A DNA stretch of 64,000 nt from Escallonia rubra (GCA_033065855.1 JAVXUO010000684.1:124001-188000); one strand, 5' to 3'; counted from the stretch's first letter, positions 34,205-46,712 are shown. The notes: generated by a model not told the origin, from the letters alone. Program-made: numbers and translations.

Positions 34205-34520
34205 TATTTTATTTTTTGTAATAAGAAAATTGCAATGAAACAGAAATAGAGTTTTGTGGCCTTATGGCCATACAACAGAGTCACAAGGAAAAGATACTGA
34301 AACTAGCATCCCACCAACTACATAAATACAATAACATACTACCAACACAACAAAAGAGACTTAGATTCGCAAGTTGTTGTTGACCCAGTCCTGATAGACG
34401 TCAACCCGAGCACGGCAGGCAAAAGTAGCTAAAAGTTGTGCTTCCTTCAAAATATGCGAATTAGTCCTGTCAATACTAAATTGATGGTAATCTTTGATGA
34501 CTGCTATTTTGCTTGGTTGT
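34205..34520 (-). mobile_element. 5'-truncated LINE 3' end
   Basis: On the minus strand the frame reads FSIDRTNSHILKEAQLLATF and then ACRARVDVYQDWV, similar to the C-terminal tail of RNase H in plant LINEs ('RxxNxxAxxLA'). It ends in a stop, then a T/G-rich 3' UTR and a terminal A-rich tail (the TTTTATTTTATTTTTTG stretch at 34202-34218). Short 3' pieces ending in an A tail are the usual product of incomplete LINE reverse transcription. Confidence 0.5.
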
Positions 34521-34596
34521 TTTCTTTATATTTATTTGTTGTAATACATTGTTCCATGTATTATGTACTTAGGTTTTTTTCTATTTGTCTTTTTTT

Positions 34597-34830
34597 TTTT
34601 AGCTAGTTGATAAGTGCTTTTTATTTGGTCTTATTAGCTACTTTTTTTTATTATTATTTATCTTTTAATAGCTCACTTGAATGGGGTTTTCTTTTTTTCT
34701 TTGTGAAAGGTGATTTTAGCTAGTTGGTAAGTGCTTTTTATTTGGTCTTATTAGCTACTTTTTTTTATTATTATTTATCTTTTAATAGCTCACTTGAATG
34801 GGGTTTTCTTTTTTTCTTTGTGAAAGGTGA
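34597..34830. repeat. 117-bp tandem duplication
   Basis: A 117-base segment starting TAGCTAGTTG and ending TTTGTGAAAGGTGA is present twice head to tail (about 34597-34713 and 34714-34830). I saw only one base difference (GATAAG versus GGTAAG), so the duplication looks recent. A SINE-like element begins directly after the second copy. Confidence 0.85.
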
Positions 34831-34924
34831 GAACTGCAATTGTATATAACTCTGTCGGTACGAGAATTCGAACTCGAGACTTCAAGGTCACACCTCGATG
34901 CCCTTTACGATGCCACCCTTGGGG
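34831..34924 (-). mobile_element. tRNA-derived SINE-like element, second copy
   Basis: On the minus strand: GGTGGCATCGTAAAGGGCAT (box A region) and GAGTTCGAATTCTC (box B, close to the GGTTCGANTCC consensus), then ACCGACAGAGTTATATA. It shares almost its whole length with the copy at 20243-20362. The A-rich tail is represented by the interrupted T run before it. Confidence 0.6.
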
Positions 34925-35707
34925 TTCACTTGAATGGGGTTGTCATCCAATTAAGTTTGTCTTTTACCTTTTCGCTACTACTTGTATATTCCGTCTCGAA
35001 ATTATCCTAGTATAAATTCCTGACTATTCTCCAAAAAAAAAAAAGAATCATGATATATTTCAGAACATATAATGAATCCAAACGATGACCATGGTTAAAT
35101 TAAGCTATAAATAAAAAGATGAGTAAAGTCAATGTTCAAGTATATACTATTGGAAAAGAGTCAGGAAAATAATTTAGTGAAACGTACATAGGCTTGATCC
35201 ACCTCAGTTCAAAACTGCATCTTCTCGTTAACAAATACATACTAGCAAAAATGGATCAGTAACCAAAAAGAAATCGAAAAAAGATTAGTAAAGATAATCA
35301 CGTGCCTTGGTAAGTTAATTTTTCCTCGCTGTATGACTTCCATATATCTATTTAAATCAGACAAGAAAATGCCGAATGATCAAAGTACTAAATAAGGATT
35401 CACCTAGCAAGTCCAAAACTCGAGAATACAGACCTCGCTTAGAACATATACTAAAACAGCACTGAAACCAAACTGCCCACAACGCTTCACTCGTTTAATC
35501 TACACCTCTTGTGTGTCAAACAAAGGGGCCTCCTGATTGTTGGACAAGGGTCCATGACAAGGTTCTGGCAAAGACGGAGCGAGCCTTCTAGGTTGCATCA
35601 CTAGCACCTGCAGGAGAAGGGTGACACCTCCTGTCAATATACAGGCCCCAAAGAGAGGTGTTTTGACAGGTCAGTGAGCATGAACAGAACCTCTGGCTAA
35701 TAATATA
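34925..35707. other. 3' flank of the ABCE gene
   Basis: AT-rich spacer followed from ~35500 by the likely 3' UTR of the minus-strand ABCE gene. No gene or element boundary was recognised. Confidence 0.45.
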
Positions 35708-37642
35708 TCAGTCGTCAAGGTAATAATAGGACCCAGCTGACTTCTGCTCCCTGTCCTTGGTTGATTCCAGTTTGTTGATTCTCGGCCGGAAATTAGTTGG
35801 ATCCCGCCTAAATGTAATGTCCAAATGCTGCACAGACGACAAAAAGGATTAGCAAAAAGATTCCAAGGACAGTCGTATGCTGATATGAATGGAAATCTTT
35901 AGATCCAAATTCTCTCCTCTACTAATCTCTAAATCTTTATTTATTTATTTATTTTAAAATCATCGGGGTGATAAATTGGAAAATTAGAGAAGCTTACAGA
36001 TAGGAAAAGATTCATTCCGGTCAACAGCGACTGAGGTGCGTTAGCAGTACAATCTATTGATGGCTTCCCCTCGTACACAATGACTCTATCTGCCAGATAA
36101 GTTGCCATAATAAAGTCGTGTTCAACCACAAATGCGGTCTTCTTCGCGTGGAGTATAAATCTCTTTATGACTTTTGAAGCCACAATACGCTGCTCGGAAT
36201 CGAGATATGCACTGGGCTCATCAATCAGATAAATATCTGCAGGCTGCAAGCAAAACCAGCAATCAAGTCAGATGACTAACAATACCAGACAATTAAAGCT
36301 GTCAGTACTTCGAGAAGTGCTTTCTAAAGAGGCATTTCTATAATGTTTATTGTGCTCGTAGGGACTCATATCACAACTTTCCAATGTATCTCTTCAAATT
36401 GATTGCCTCCACCAGGACAATATATAAGCATAACAATGGCCTATGTTCACCTATGGATACACACAAATGTGGGAGGACTTTAACCAGCATACACAGTCAT
36501 GCATAGATCCTGTGGCTTACCACAGGTAACAATGGCTTCAATTATACAGAACAAAACCATAAAGGTCAACAAAGCAAGAAGAGGAGAAAGATTTAAGTAC
36601 GAGAACTAAGGAAGCACTTGACCAAAGAACAAGCACTGTACAATAACCTCTACTAATACATAAACTTAGACCTGGCAAATGGGTATATCCGGGTAAGGGT
36701 AATACCCGGTCGGGTCCGGGTAAAAAACGGGTCGAGTAAATTTTACCCGTTTTCCCCCGGGTAGTCTTTTTAAGAATCCGTACCCTACCCACACGGGTCA
36801 GGTGTTACCCACAGGTAAATGACCAACTTTTTTTATTAAATTTTTTTTTAATAAACAGATTTTAGTTACCTGATTTTGCTAATTAATAGTTACTGTTAGA
36901 GGCATATTCTTTTCCTTTTGTTTCTTTTCTTTTTTTCTGCCAACACATTTCATATTTTTGGTCAGTCGCAATTTGCAAGCATCTACTCCCAGTCCCCAAA
37001 CCCCAACCACAATCCAAAATTTACAATCAAACATAAACACAAATACATAATCACAAGCATAAAATCAAAGAGCTTCTCGATCGGCAGACCCAAACCCTAC
37101 CCACAATCCAAAATAATACAATTAAACATTAACACAAATACATAATCACATGCATAAATTCATTGAACTTCTCGATCAGCAATGAACTGGAAGATTGACG
37201 GCCGTCGGTAGTCGATCTGTGACTCTGAGAGAAGTCATCGAATTTGTGACTGAATGAGGTTGAGGACTGAGGGATAGAGAGAGTAGCGGCGGCAGCAGAG
37301 CAGGGTGGTCGCGGCGGCAGCAGAGCAGCAACGGCCGGCGATCGCCGGTCACGTTGAAGAGTAAGGGGCCCAAGAGTGCTCATGCCTAGGCTGCCGGAGG
37401 TAGATCTTGGTGAGGGGGCTCACAGTCGGGGGTCGATCTCAATTTTGAGGGTGAATGTGTGATTACTGATTAGTGAGGGGCTGAGGGAAGAGGGATAGAG
37501 AGGAAGGGGCGATTGCGACGGAGAAGGATGGGGTGGTGGCGCAGAGATGGAGATGGGGCTGTGGTGGCAGCAGAGAAGAATGGGAATATGAAGAGAGATC
37601 AGAGGAGAAATGGGAGAGGGTTGGGGGATTAGGGCACAACGA

Positions 37643-37684
<42 letters not shown>

Positions 37685-40600
37685 CGAAAATCCGGGTAAT
37701 CCGTACCCGACCCAGACCGACAAAAAATACAGTTCGGTTTGGGTCTAGTTTTCACGGGTAGCACATATGTGTACCCGTACCCGGGAGGTTTTTGACCGGG
37801 TACGGGCAGAAAATTGTCAGGTCTACATAAACTTTAACTATTTCAGCACTCGTACCTATAATGTTCAATAACACAATAACAAAACATCTGCACAAAAGGG
37901 TGTGTATTCATTTTTAATCATCACTCTCAAACAGATACATCTGTTAAGAGTTGCATGACTAAAGTTTTTTGCTACTTGTAATTCACCTTATAAGTTGCTC
38001 AGTGCTAATAAAGCATTTGAAAAGCACAGAAAAGGAAGAAAACAAAGATTTCATGACAAAAAAAAGGAAAGGAACAAAGAAGGAAATGCTCTTTTGTTGG
38101 TTAATCAGTCAAAAAATTCAAGTACTTTTTCAAAGGAACTAGATAATTGACAGCCACTAATTAACCATGCTCATGGCAAAACGGCTAATCCAATGCCCAA
38201 ACACTAATCTACAAGTGGAATGCTAGTTAGTATAGAGAAATTATAGCTGCAGAAGATGGAAAATGAACAGGAAATGAAAGAAATGTCCGCTTCCTATCCA
38301 AAAAAGCATGAGAAGATTTCAATACATGAAGCCATGAGCAATATCAAGAACAGAAAGTTGCACTAACAAAGTAACAAACACTGAAAGTAAGATAAATAAC
38401 TTCAACGTCAACACAAGGCAAATAAGCTCACCAGCTCAATAGAAAAATGGTAAGAACAGCAAAATCAGAGAGTTACCTTTCCAAGGCATAGGCATAATGC
38501 AACTCTTTGCAACTCCCCCCCAGAAAGATTCACTACTTCTTGATCCATTAGTTGCTCAATGAGGAGCGGTTTCATCACATCCGACACAAACTGAGGATGC
38601 ATATATGAATCACGTATTTTTGAATGTAATAAGTGCCTGACCGAATTTGGGAACTTAGGACTGATCTTCTGTGGCTTATAAGAGACATTAAACTCAGGTA
38701 TCTCCACATCAGAGTCTTCTACTGTATCAGGCTTCAATAAACCAGCCTGCAATTGACAAGTCAATTAGCAAAGATTCCCCCTCATCTATACAGAAATATA
38801 TTACGCAAAACATCAAGCAAGGGTGCTTCATTTCGGCCAAAGTACCAGCGTTGGGTGCAGATTGAGAGCTGGTGTTGCATGGGTGCGTGCAAGTAAAAGA
38901 GTTTCTGGGGTCTAAATGACAAACCTACTCTTCATACCTTTAGTTAAAAAAAACCCAACAAAAGAAATCGTAAAAGGAAATTGTGAAGGGGAGAGAGAGA
39001 GAGAGAGACAGACTGAGAGAGAGAGAGAGAGGGAGGGAGCAGCAGCGGTGACCAGAAAGAGACGTCGAGCGGCTGTTGTAGATTGCTGATGTTTTGATTG
39101 TAGGAGTTTACTATTAATCTCTTTATGCAATTTTACGGTCCAATTTATAAAAATTTGTCTTCATGAATTCATATGTACGTATATATGTATCCTGTTCTTT
39201 TCGAAAATCACATAGCCGGGCGTCCGCACCAGCACCAAAACTACCCGCTAGAAAGAAAACTGAGATATAATACCAGCATACGGATGAATGTCGTCTTTCC
39301 TGTCCCATTCTCACCCAGCATTACAATGATCTGAGAATCAGTAAATTCGCCCTCAAGCACTTGCAGCTTGAAACCCCCCTGAGTTTTGCTCATTGTTGGG
39401 TATCTGTATCGAGCATATGTTTCAATCTCCTCAGCACTCTCCTGTGGGGTCTCGGCAACCTGGGAAGAAGATAAAACAATGTAATAATGCTACTACTCGA
39501 GGATATTACATCCTACTTTTGGTATAAAAGATATCACCTTCAAACAAACAGGTTACCTTGAAAGTAAGAGATTCATCTCGAAACCGTAGATTTTCAGTGG
39601 GTACAAATCCAGCCAAAAAAATATTTATTCCTTCTCTTACGGAAAATGGAAGTGTTACAACTCCATATGCACCAGGCTTCCCATATAGACAACATATGAA
39701 GTCTGATAAGTAATCTAGCACACTCAAATCATGCTCAACAACAATCACATAGCTGCAGTTTGAAGAAACAAAGAATAATCTTACTTTTGGGAACCGAATA
39801 TATCAAGAAGAATTTGCAGAGATAGATACAAAGAGAGATATGAGAACACTAATGAACCTGTTAGGCCTCAGCAAAGAACGGATAACTTGGGCAGCTTTAA
39901 GCCTTTGTTTCACATCAAGATAACTTGACGGTTCATCGAACATATAAATCTCTGCGGCCTGAATGGCAACAACAGCAATAGCAAACCTCTGAAGCTCCCC
40001 ACCAGATAAATCCCCTACATTACGATCTATAACCTGATTCAGCTCAAGGTCGGCACAGAGTTGTGCTTTGGCATCCCTTTCATCTTTCTGCTCAAGAACT
40101 TGCCCGACATTCCCTTGAACTGCTTTTGGAATGTGGTCAACATACTGGGGCTTGATGATCGCCTAAAAAGTGCAAGAAATTTAGTACAAGATATTAGGAG
40201 AACCCAATTTCACAACACAAGGATGATTGCTTAAAAAACAGAATATACTTAACATGTCAATAGAATGAGTGGCATAGATTAGAATGAGAGTAAAATATGG
40301 GCAACACCAAATAGCACTACATTTCGTGAAGGAAACTACCAAAATCTTACAGCAGTTAGTTCCGCAAATTTATTTACAACATTTAAAAGATATTGAACTG
40401 GAATAGCCGTCACTTATAAAAAATTTCTGCTTTAAATGGACCGAAGATAATTGCCACTTAAGCCAAAATATCATTCATAAGGTACAGGTGTGCTTTCTAA
40501 TACTTCATATAAAATACATCAATCGTCTTCAAGGAGAAGGTAAATATGCGAAGCTGTGGATTTTTATGGTCCAGACCTGTCAATCTACTGATCCACACAG

Positions 40601-43600
40601 CCATCGCTGCCAAAGGATCAATACTTGGTAACCAGAGGCTGGGATGTCAAATTAAGGCATATTTGGAGCGACCTTCTGGCGCAAGAGAGCATTACCAATT
40701 CTCAGGGCTTAGATGTTGTTCATTTTCCCCCACCCCTAGCTAGCTTAGTCTTCGAAGATGTAAAGAGATCTGCATTTCCCAGATGTACTAGCCTATAATT
40801 AGGTTCTTTGTTTGGGGCTGAGGCCCCTCTAAGCACAAAAACAAATGTATATAAACTTGGGAGAAAGGATATCGTCAGATTTGAGAATTATAGGTAAAAG
40901 ACATCTTAAGTTGCATTCTTTATAGGCACCTTCAGATTATCTTCCAGAATGCGGGTAAAATAATTCTGCAACTCAGATCCTCGGAAGTATGTCAAAATTT
41001 CTTGCCAATCTGGAGGGTTCTGCAAAAAAAAGAGAGGCAAAATTAGCCCAAAATCAATTAAAACGGTAAACATGAAAAAAATCACAACACCACAACAAAA
41101 ATGACATTGAAGAGAATTACATTAAAACGGCCTAAATTTGGCTTCAACTTCCCAGCCAAAACTTTAAGAGCAGTCGACTTTCCAATGCCATTTGTTCCAA
41201 CCAAGCCAAGGACTTGCCCTGGCCTCGGAACTGGTAACCTGTATCAAATATTACAGTACCTTAAACTACTCGAAAACCAGAAGCTACCAGTCCAAATTAA
41301 CTGCATTTATTACTGACCTGTGTAACTTGAAAGTGTTAGGGCCATAACGATGTGTTGTGTCCTTATCCAGATCTCTAGGTAGATTGATAATCTGAATTGC
41401 TTCAAAGGGGCATTTCTACATCAACAACAAGAAGGCACGTCGGGTCAGAAAATCGTGCCAAATCTGTCATTCAACATCGCAAAAAGACAGTACGAAGTTG
41501 ACAAACCTTAACACAGATACCACATCCAATGCACAACTCCTCAGAGATGAAAGCAATCTTCGACTGAGGAGTGACCTCAATGCACAGCTTACCTGCAAGG
41601 GGAGCATAAGATGGATGGGACAGAAAATTAGAGAGCATTAGAATGCCCTAATCTAACAACACCAGAATCAGAGAAAAAATAAAAAAAGTTCACAGAAGAC
41701 AAGTGCACAAAAAAATGCATAGGAGCTAATGTTTTGCACAAAATTAGGATTCAATAGTGCACTTCTACAAACTCATCCACACAACCAAAACAGTTAAAGG
41801 GATCATGTACCAGTCCAAGGTTCATTGTCCACCAGTATTTACCAAAACAAAATGCAATGACGTCACAGAGAATGTACAATTAAGATGTATAATTACCCTA
41901 TACCTAGTGTAAATATATCTCACCATAGAACTGCATCAGATGATAAAAACAAGAAGAAGACTATTCTTATGTTGATTATTAGATTATAGTAGCATCTTGA
42001 GCTGAGTCCATAATATCTCCTGCAATTGCACTTATTACTTTTGCTTATAGCCTAAAGCTTGAAAAAGAGTATAAAAATTAAGCTTTAATGACACAATTTT
42101 TGTTGTTGATGCAGTAGAATGGAAAAGCATATATTCCAGAGATGTCTATTGGCAAAGTTTCATAACTGGATCTCATGATACATGCAAACATTTCGTAGAA
42201 GATCCAATCCCAAATGATACCTTGTGACTAATCAGAACGTTATGACACCGTGCCCCAACTCCCATTTCCATTATAAGTGGTTTCAAATACAGTTTCAAGA
42301 CAAATGCTGTATTTGAGCACACTAAAATATTAACAACCAAAATACATCCCAAAACCAATCGTGAGAAAGATAAACCATTTGAAACTTGAAACTCCGGCTA
42401 AACAGTAAACCTCATATAGAAAATCATTACATTAGCAGTATTTAAGCAAAATTATATCAATAATGATGGACCCTAAGAAACCTGAAGTTTATTCTAAAAA
42501 GTAAACCCTATACTAGCAATAAATGCAACCACTAGTCTGGCCCTAAGATAGAAATAATGTAACTACCAACAAGGTTTTAAACCCATTTGATTTGAATAAT
42601 TAGTAGAGTTCTAGATGCAAAATAGGATTGAAAATATTAAGTTAAGTTGGAAACCGTGCAACAAAGTTAAACCCCCAAAGAAACTATCACAGACACCTGA
42701 TCAAAAGTAAAAGATTCAAGAGTTCACTTACACAGAGTTTTCTATGTTTAAAAACACTCCAAAAACAGTTACAAGGAACACGTGTGCAAATCCGACTTGA
42801 GGTTCAATGGCCCAGATATTAGCTGTCAGCATTTAAAGTTATAAAATACTATAACGATTGCTTAAGATTTGCATATATAGTCTAAAACTGGAAAAAGTAT
42901 AGTTCAGATCGCACCTGATTTTCATCATTCATTTTCAATTAAGATCTCGTCACATGAGAACTTACCTGGCATACATGCCTAACCTAAATATATACATGTA
43001 TATGACATAGTATATCTAGACACTTTCATCTATGAGATCATTTAAATTCTCTGCCTCCGAACACCTTTAAATATTTTTAATTAAAAGGAAAGTGAGGCGT
43101 TGGGCACGGGTAATGGACTTGACTGCTCACATCAGCCAAATAACTGGCTGAGCAGTACAGCAGTGTGCTCAGTCCCTTTCTTTGGTAACAGTTCTTTGGG
43201 GTTTGAGGGGGTGGAGAATTGGATGACCGGCTGTCTAAGTGGTCCTTGGTTGGTTTTTTCTCTAACTAAAAATTGGGACCATAACTGTGGAGCCAAGTCA
43301 CCATGCGACCAAATCATGTAAAAACCGTTTCCTGGGACCAAATTTCACGTGCTATTGAATACGATGTCAAGATCACAGCAACCTTAATCAAAGCCAATAC
43401 ATCTCAATCCAGTCTTACGTAGGGCTGTAAATGAACCGAGCCGTTCACGAACGGCTCGTGGTTCGTTCTCTTAAAAACTCGTTCATGTTCACAAACTTGT
43501 TCGTGAACAGCTCGTCTAATTAATAAATTAATTATAATATATTTAATAATTAATATTTACATAAATTATATAAATTAAAATTTAACCCTAGAAGCCAGGC

Positions 43601-45349
43601 CTTAAAATTAAGTAGCCCAAAACCCCAAGCCCACTTATAAAAATAGAGCCCAACTCCTAAATTTAATTTATGAAGCCCAAGATGAAACCCTAACTATATA
43701 TATAAACTAAAAGTCTAAAACCTAAAACCTAAATCTCTCATATCTTCAGATTCTTCACAGCCGCATCCTCTTCCTCGTCTCTTCCTCCCAGTCTCATTCT
43801 CTCACTCTCACTCTCACACATAGATCCCACAACAGCCCCCTCTCTGCATCTCTCACACATACAGATTGTCGCACACAACCGTCGCGTCTCTCTCTCTCTC
43901 TTCACGGACGGTAGTCACGTTATACGTCTTTGCCGCCGTCATCGCCTGTCGCCAGATTCAACATGCGTCGCCGAATTCAACCTAATTCAGGCATGTTTTC
44001 GAACTGCAAAGCTGCAAAGCCAAGGGCTTGAAGAGGGAGCTGATTCATAAAGATTCATCGCCGATCGAGATTTTGTTTTACAGTTTTTTTTTATTTTGCA
44101 TCCCTCATTGTATCTCCGTTCTTGTTTTTGACTTATTATTGGAAAATAGCTTGATTGTTTGAACGATTTGGGGATTTTGAGTAAATTTAGGGATTTGATT
44201 GAAGAACACGAATGCGAGCCGAGTTTCCGAACTCAAGTTCGGCTCGTATTGTTAAACGAGTTGAACGAGCCAAGCCCGAGTTTCACTGTCAATGAACTCA
44301 AGCCGAGTTCAAACAAAAATATTTTGGCTCTTGACGAACTCGAGCCGAGCTCGAACATGCCGAAATTCAAACGAACCAAGTTCGAACACACCCATGTTCG
44401 GCTCGAACTCGGTTCGTATACAGCCCTAGTCTTACGGAAAGTAAACAACGAACAACCATTCTAAAGTTAGTCTGCCAAAAAATAGACCCTAAAAAATGTA
44501 ACTATCCATAAGGTCTTACAACAGTTCACTAAAGCAAAGAATTCACGTAATGTCAGTCAGTGGGTTATATTATTAACCCTAGAACTAATTAACACATGTT
44601 GATACCCGATCAAAGTGACTGAACGAAGTAAATCAATTTTAACTGAACAATTTCAGACTTTTATTTAGCCATAAAAACGATTACACCTCACCACCAATAC
44701 TGCGATACATAAATCACTGACACCCATTAGAAAATTAGAATAATATACCCAAGTTAGCGATAGACGCAACTTATTATATTAAAGTGATTAATTAAGCTCT
44801 AAATGTCACAATTCACATAATTCCAAACTCTAGAACTAATATCAACATATGTTGACACACGATCATGGCGACTAGATCAAGTCAATCAGAATTTAACTGA
44901 AAATTTTCTTATAAACTTAATCAATGAAAAATTCATTCATACTTGGACAAACTAGAGCCAATAAGAACAAATCCATCTCAAAACCAACATAACCCACTAA
45001 CATCCATCAGACACTTAGCATGCCAAAAAACACAAACACGAAGCTAGCAATATACAAAAAGAAAACAACTGTTGATAAAGCTCTAAACTCTATAGTCCAC
45101 GCAGTTCCGAGCCCTAGGATCCACGCAGTTCCGAGCCCTAGGACCAAACTAATAAACGGCAGTACCCGATCAATGCGACCGGATCCAGAAAATCACTAAA
45201 CAAACAGAATCTAACAGATAACTCCTAAAAATGGGGAAAAATTTACCGGTCTTGACGACGGGGCAGCTCTTCTTGCACTCCTGGCGGCACTTCTTGGGCT
45301 TGCACCGGTCAGAGCTGACGATGGCGATACGCGTCAATCGATCCGCCAT
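35708..45349 (-). CDS. ABCE2: ABC transporter E family (RNase L inhibitor, ribosome-recycling ATPase), 11 exons
   Basis: Exons from the start: 45349-45247, 41592-41507, 41415-41318, 41238-41121, 41019-40930, 40162-39858, 39752-39557, 39459-39274, 38746-38477, 36243-35998, 35827-35708. All introns are GT-AG and the sum is 1818 nt, 605 residues, equal to Arabidopsis ABCE2/RLI2. The N-terminal Fe-S domain has two four-cysteine sets (C16, C21, C25, C29 and C55, C58, C61, C65). NBD1 has Walker A GTNGIGKS (110-117), signature LSGGELQ (217-223) and Walker B ending DEP (D241, E242). NBD2 has GENGTGKT (381-388), LSGGELQ (468-474) and IDEP (D492, E493). The tail ends GSYYYLDD. The soluble protein has no membrane domain; it splits post-termination ribosomes into subunits, helps assemble initiation complexes and has been linked to suppression of RNA silencing. 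Every catalytic residue checked is intact. Intron 1 (3.65 kb) and intron 9 (2.2 kb) each hold a hAT element. The RLI1/RLI2 paralogue choice rests on the neighbouring PPR gene. Confidence 0.96.
36667..37825. mobile_element. Non-autonomous hAT element in ABCE intron 9
   Basis: The element is 1159 bp. Terminal inverted repeats are TAGACCTGGCAA at the left and TTGTCAGGTCTA at the right (one mismatch). A perfect 8-bp target duplication, CATAAACT, flanks it (36659-36666 and 37826-37833). Subterminal regions are full of CGGGTA/TACCCG words, typical of one widespread plant hAT MITE type. The interior has a (TA)n run of about 18 units at 37644-37681 and no transposase. Confidence 0.88.
37644..37681. 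repeat. (TA)n microsatellite
   Basis: About 18 uninterrupted TA units inside the hAT element of ABCE intron 9. Likely length-polymorphic. Confidence 0.9.
38985..39035. repeat. (GA)n microsatellite in ABCE intron 8
   Basis: GAGAGA runs interrupted by one GACAGACTGA segment, in the intron between exons 8 and 9. Confidence 0.85.
43420..44428. mobile_element. Non-autonomous hAT element in ABCE intron 1
   Basis: The element is 1009 bp. Termini are TAGGGCTGTAAATGAACC at the left and GGTTCGTATACAGCCCTA at the right (inverted, two mismatches). A perfect 8-bp target duplication, GTCTTACG, lies on both sides (43412-43419 and 44429-44436). The ends are filled with GAACGAGC/GCTCGTTC words, a common plant hAT MITE signature. 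The interior contains a CT-rich block near 43740-43900 and no transposase. Confidence 0.9.
45096..45143. repeat. 24-bp perfect tandem repeat, two copies
   Basis: The 24-base unit starting TCCACGCAGT and ending GCCCTAGGA occurs twice without a gap in intron 1 of the ABCE gene, about 100 bases from exon 1. Confidence 0.85.
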
Positions 45350-45700
45350 CTCTCTCTACGTTGTACAAAAGCGCTAACAATCGAAAGAAATTCGATGAAG
45401 ATAATTTAAAACCTTAGCAATTGACGGACGAAGGAGATGAACAGAGTACCTTAACAATTGAAACGCGTGAGAGAGTGGGTGGGCGTGTGGTGGGAACGGT
45501 ATTATTTGGGAGCAGCTCCACCGCCAAAGGATTCGGGTGGGGGACGTAACGCGCACGCAGTAGTCGAACCCAACTAGGGTTGTGATTTTTGTACATTCCA
45601 GTTTTTGCCCTCTTCCCGACCCCACCCAAAAAATAATTAATAGCGCATAAAATTAGGGTACGAAAACTTGTTACTTTTCAATTTTTTCTCCAGTTTTGTA
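45350..45700 (-). promoter_or_regulatory. ABCE 5' UTR and probable promoter
   Basis: The CT-rich sequence directly before the ATG (minus strand, AGAGAGA just upstream) is typical of a plant 5' UTR. A GTACTC donor-like site near 45450 suggests a possible UTR intron. The core promoter cannot be placed from sequence alone. Confidence 0.45.
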
Positions 45701-45705
45701 AATCG

Positions 45706-46712
45706 AAGAAAATAAACGTGTTTAGCACACAATTTTATTTTTTCAATTTTGAAAACCAGTTTTTAAAGCAGGACTGTTTTTGAAAACTTTTATTTAGGAG
45801 TTTTTGGGTTTTATTTTGAGACCACCACTACCCCCCCCCCCCCCCATTCCCACTGTCCACCGCTGCCACCGCCGTCGACCACTGTCGGCCACCGGCAGCC
45901 ACCACCACATCTAGAGGTGAGCATCAAACTGTTCAAACCGATCCGAACCGCTCAAACCGATCAAACCGAACCAATCCAATCTGAACCGTTCAAAGATCTT
46001 AACAGTTTGGTTTCACATTTTTCAAATCGACCTTGTTTCGGTTTGGTTCACGGTTTACATTTTCGAAACCGATTCTAAACCGAATCGAACGGACCTATGA
46101 TATATTAATCTATTTTTAATAACATTTCATTGATAATTACACATATAGGATATTAAGCAACTCCAAATAAATAAATCTTGAAAGTTAAAATAAACGAAAA
46201 TATTGACAACACTTATAACACAAATTTCCCTTTTGACCAATATTTTCGTTTATATTTACTCATTCTTTCTTATTTATCAACGGGAACTTATATATCGAAT
46301 GAAACAAGTTATATGCAATTTAGAAAAATATAACTTCAATTAGTAGTGTGCAAAGAAACAATATCTTTAAGTGGGCGCAAACCGATCCAAACCGACTAAG
46401 CCGAACCGTTTAAACCGATCAAATCGATGGTGTTTGGTTTGGTTCGGTTCACAAATTTTCAAACTGAGGGGTAATGGTTCGGTTTACGGTTTGACCCCCA
46501 AATCGAACCGCGCTCACCCCTAGCCACGCCCCACCACCGCCACCGCAAACCACCACCAAAGAAAAAACTCAATATTAAAATTGGGTAATCAAACACCAAA
46601 ATAAAAACTGGATAATTAAACACCCATTTATTTTTGAAAAAAAATAAAAATAAACTGATTTTGATTTTTTTGAAAATAGAAAACTAAAATTGGAAGTGAA
46701 TTCAAACGCTAC
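45706..46712. mobile_element. Composite: older TE interrupted by a family A hAT element
   Basis: The outer ends share a TTTTCAATTTTGAAAAC-type region at the left and, in inverted form, TTTTGAAAATAGAAAACTAA ending AATTCAAACGCTACC at the right. The same pair of ends recurs around 50850-53415. Between them lies a CCACC-rich block split by the hAT element at 45912-46522, so the outer element was present first. Termini and superfamily of the outer element are uncertain. Confidence 0.4.
45912..46522. mobile_element. Non-autonomous hAT element, family A, second copy
   Basis: Ends TAGAGGTGAGCA and GCTCACCCCTA, with the same AAACCGATC-rich subterminal regions and shared internal stretches (for example AATAAATCTTGAAAGTTAAAA) as the copy at 5832-6481. 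Flanking 8-mers (ACCACATC, GCCACGCC) match at only five positions, so its target duplication has decayed or the ends have shifted. Confidence 0.7.

Noticed and set aside
37420..37764. 114-codon minus-strand frame with an Ile-Tyr repeat
   Set aside because: The Ile-Tyr run is just the (TA)n microsatellite inside the hAT element; the rest is Pro/Ser low complexity.
45414..45629. Frames upstream of the ABCE gene as a separate small gene
   Set aside because: They fall in the 5' UTR/promoter region, overlap each other in two phases and have no conserved motif.
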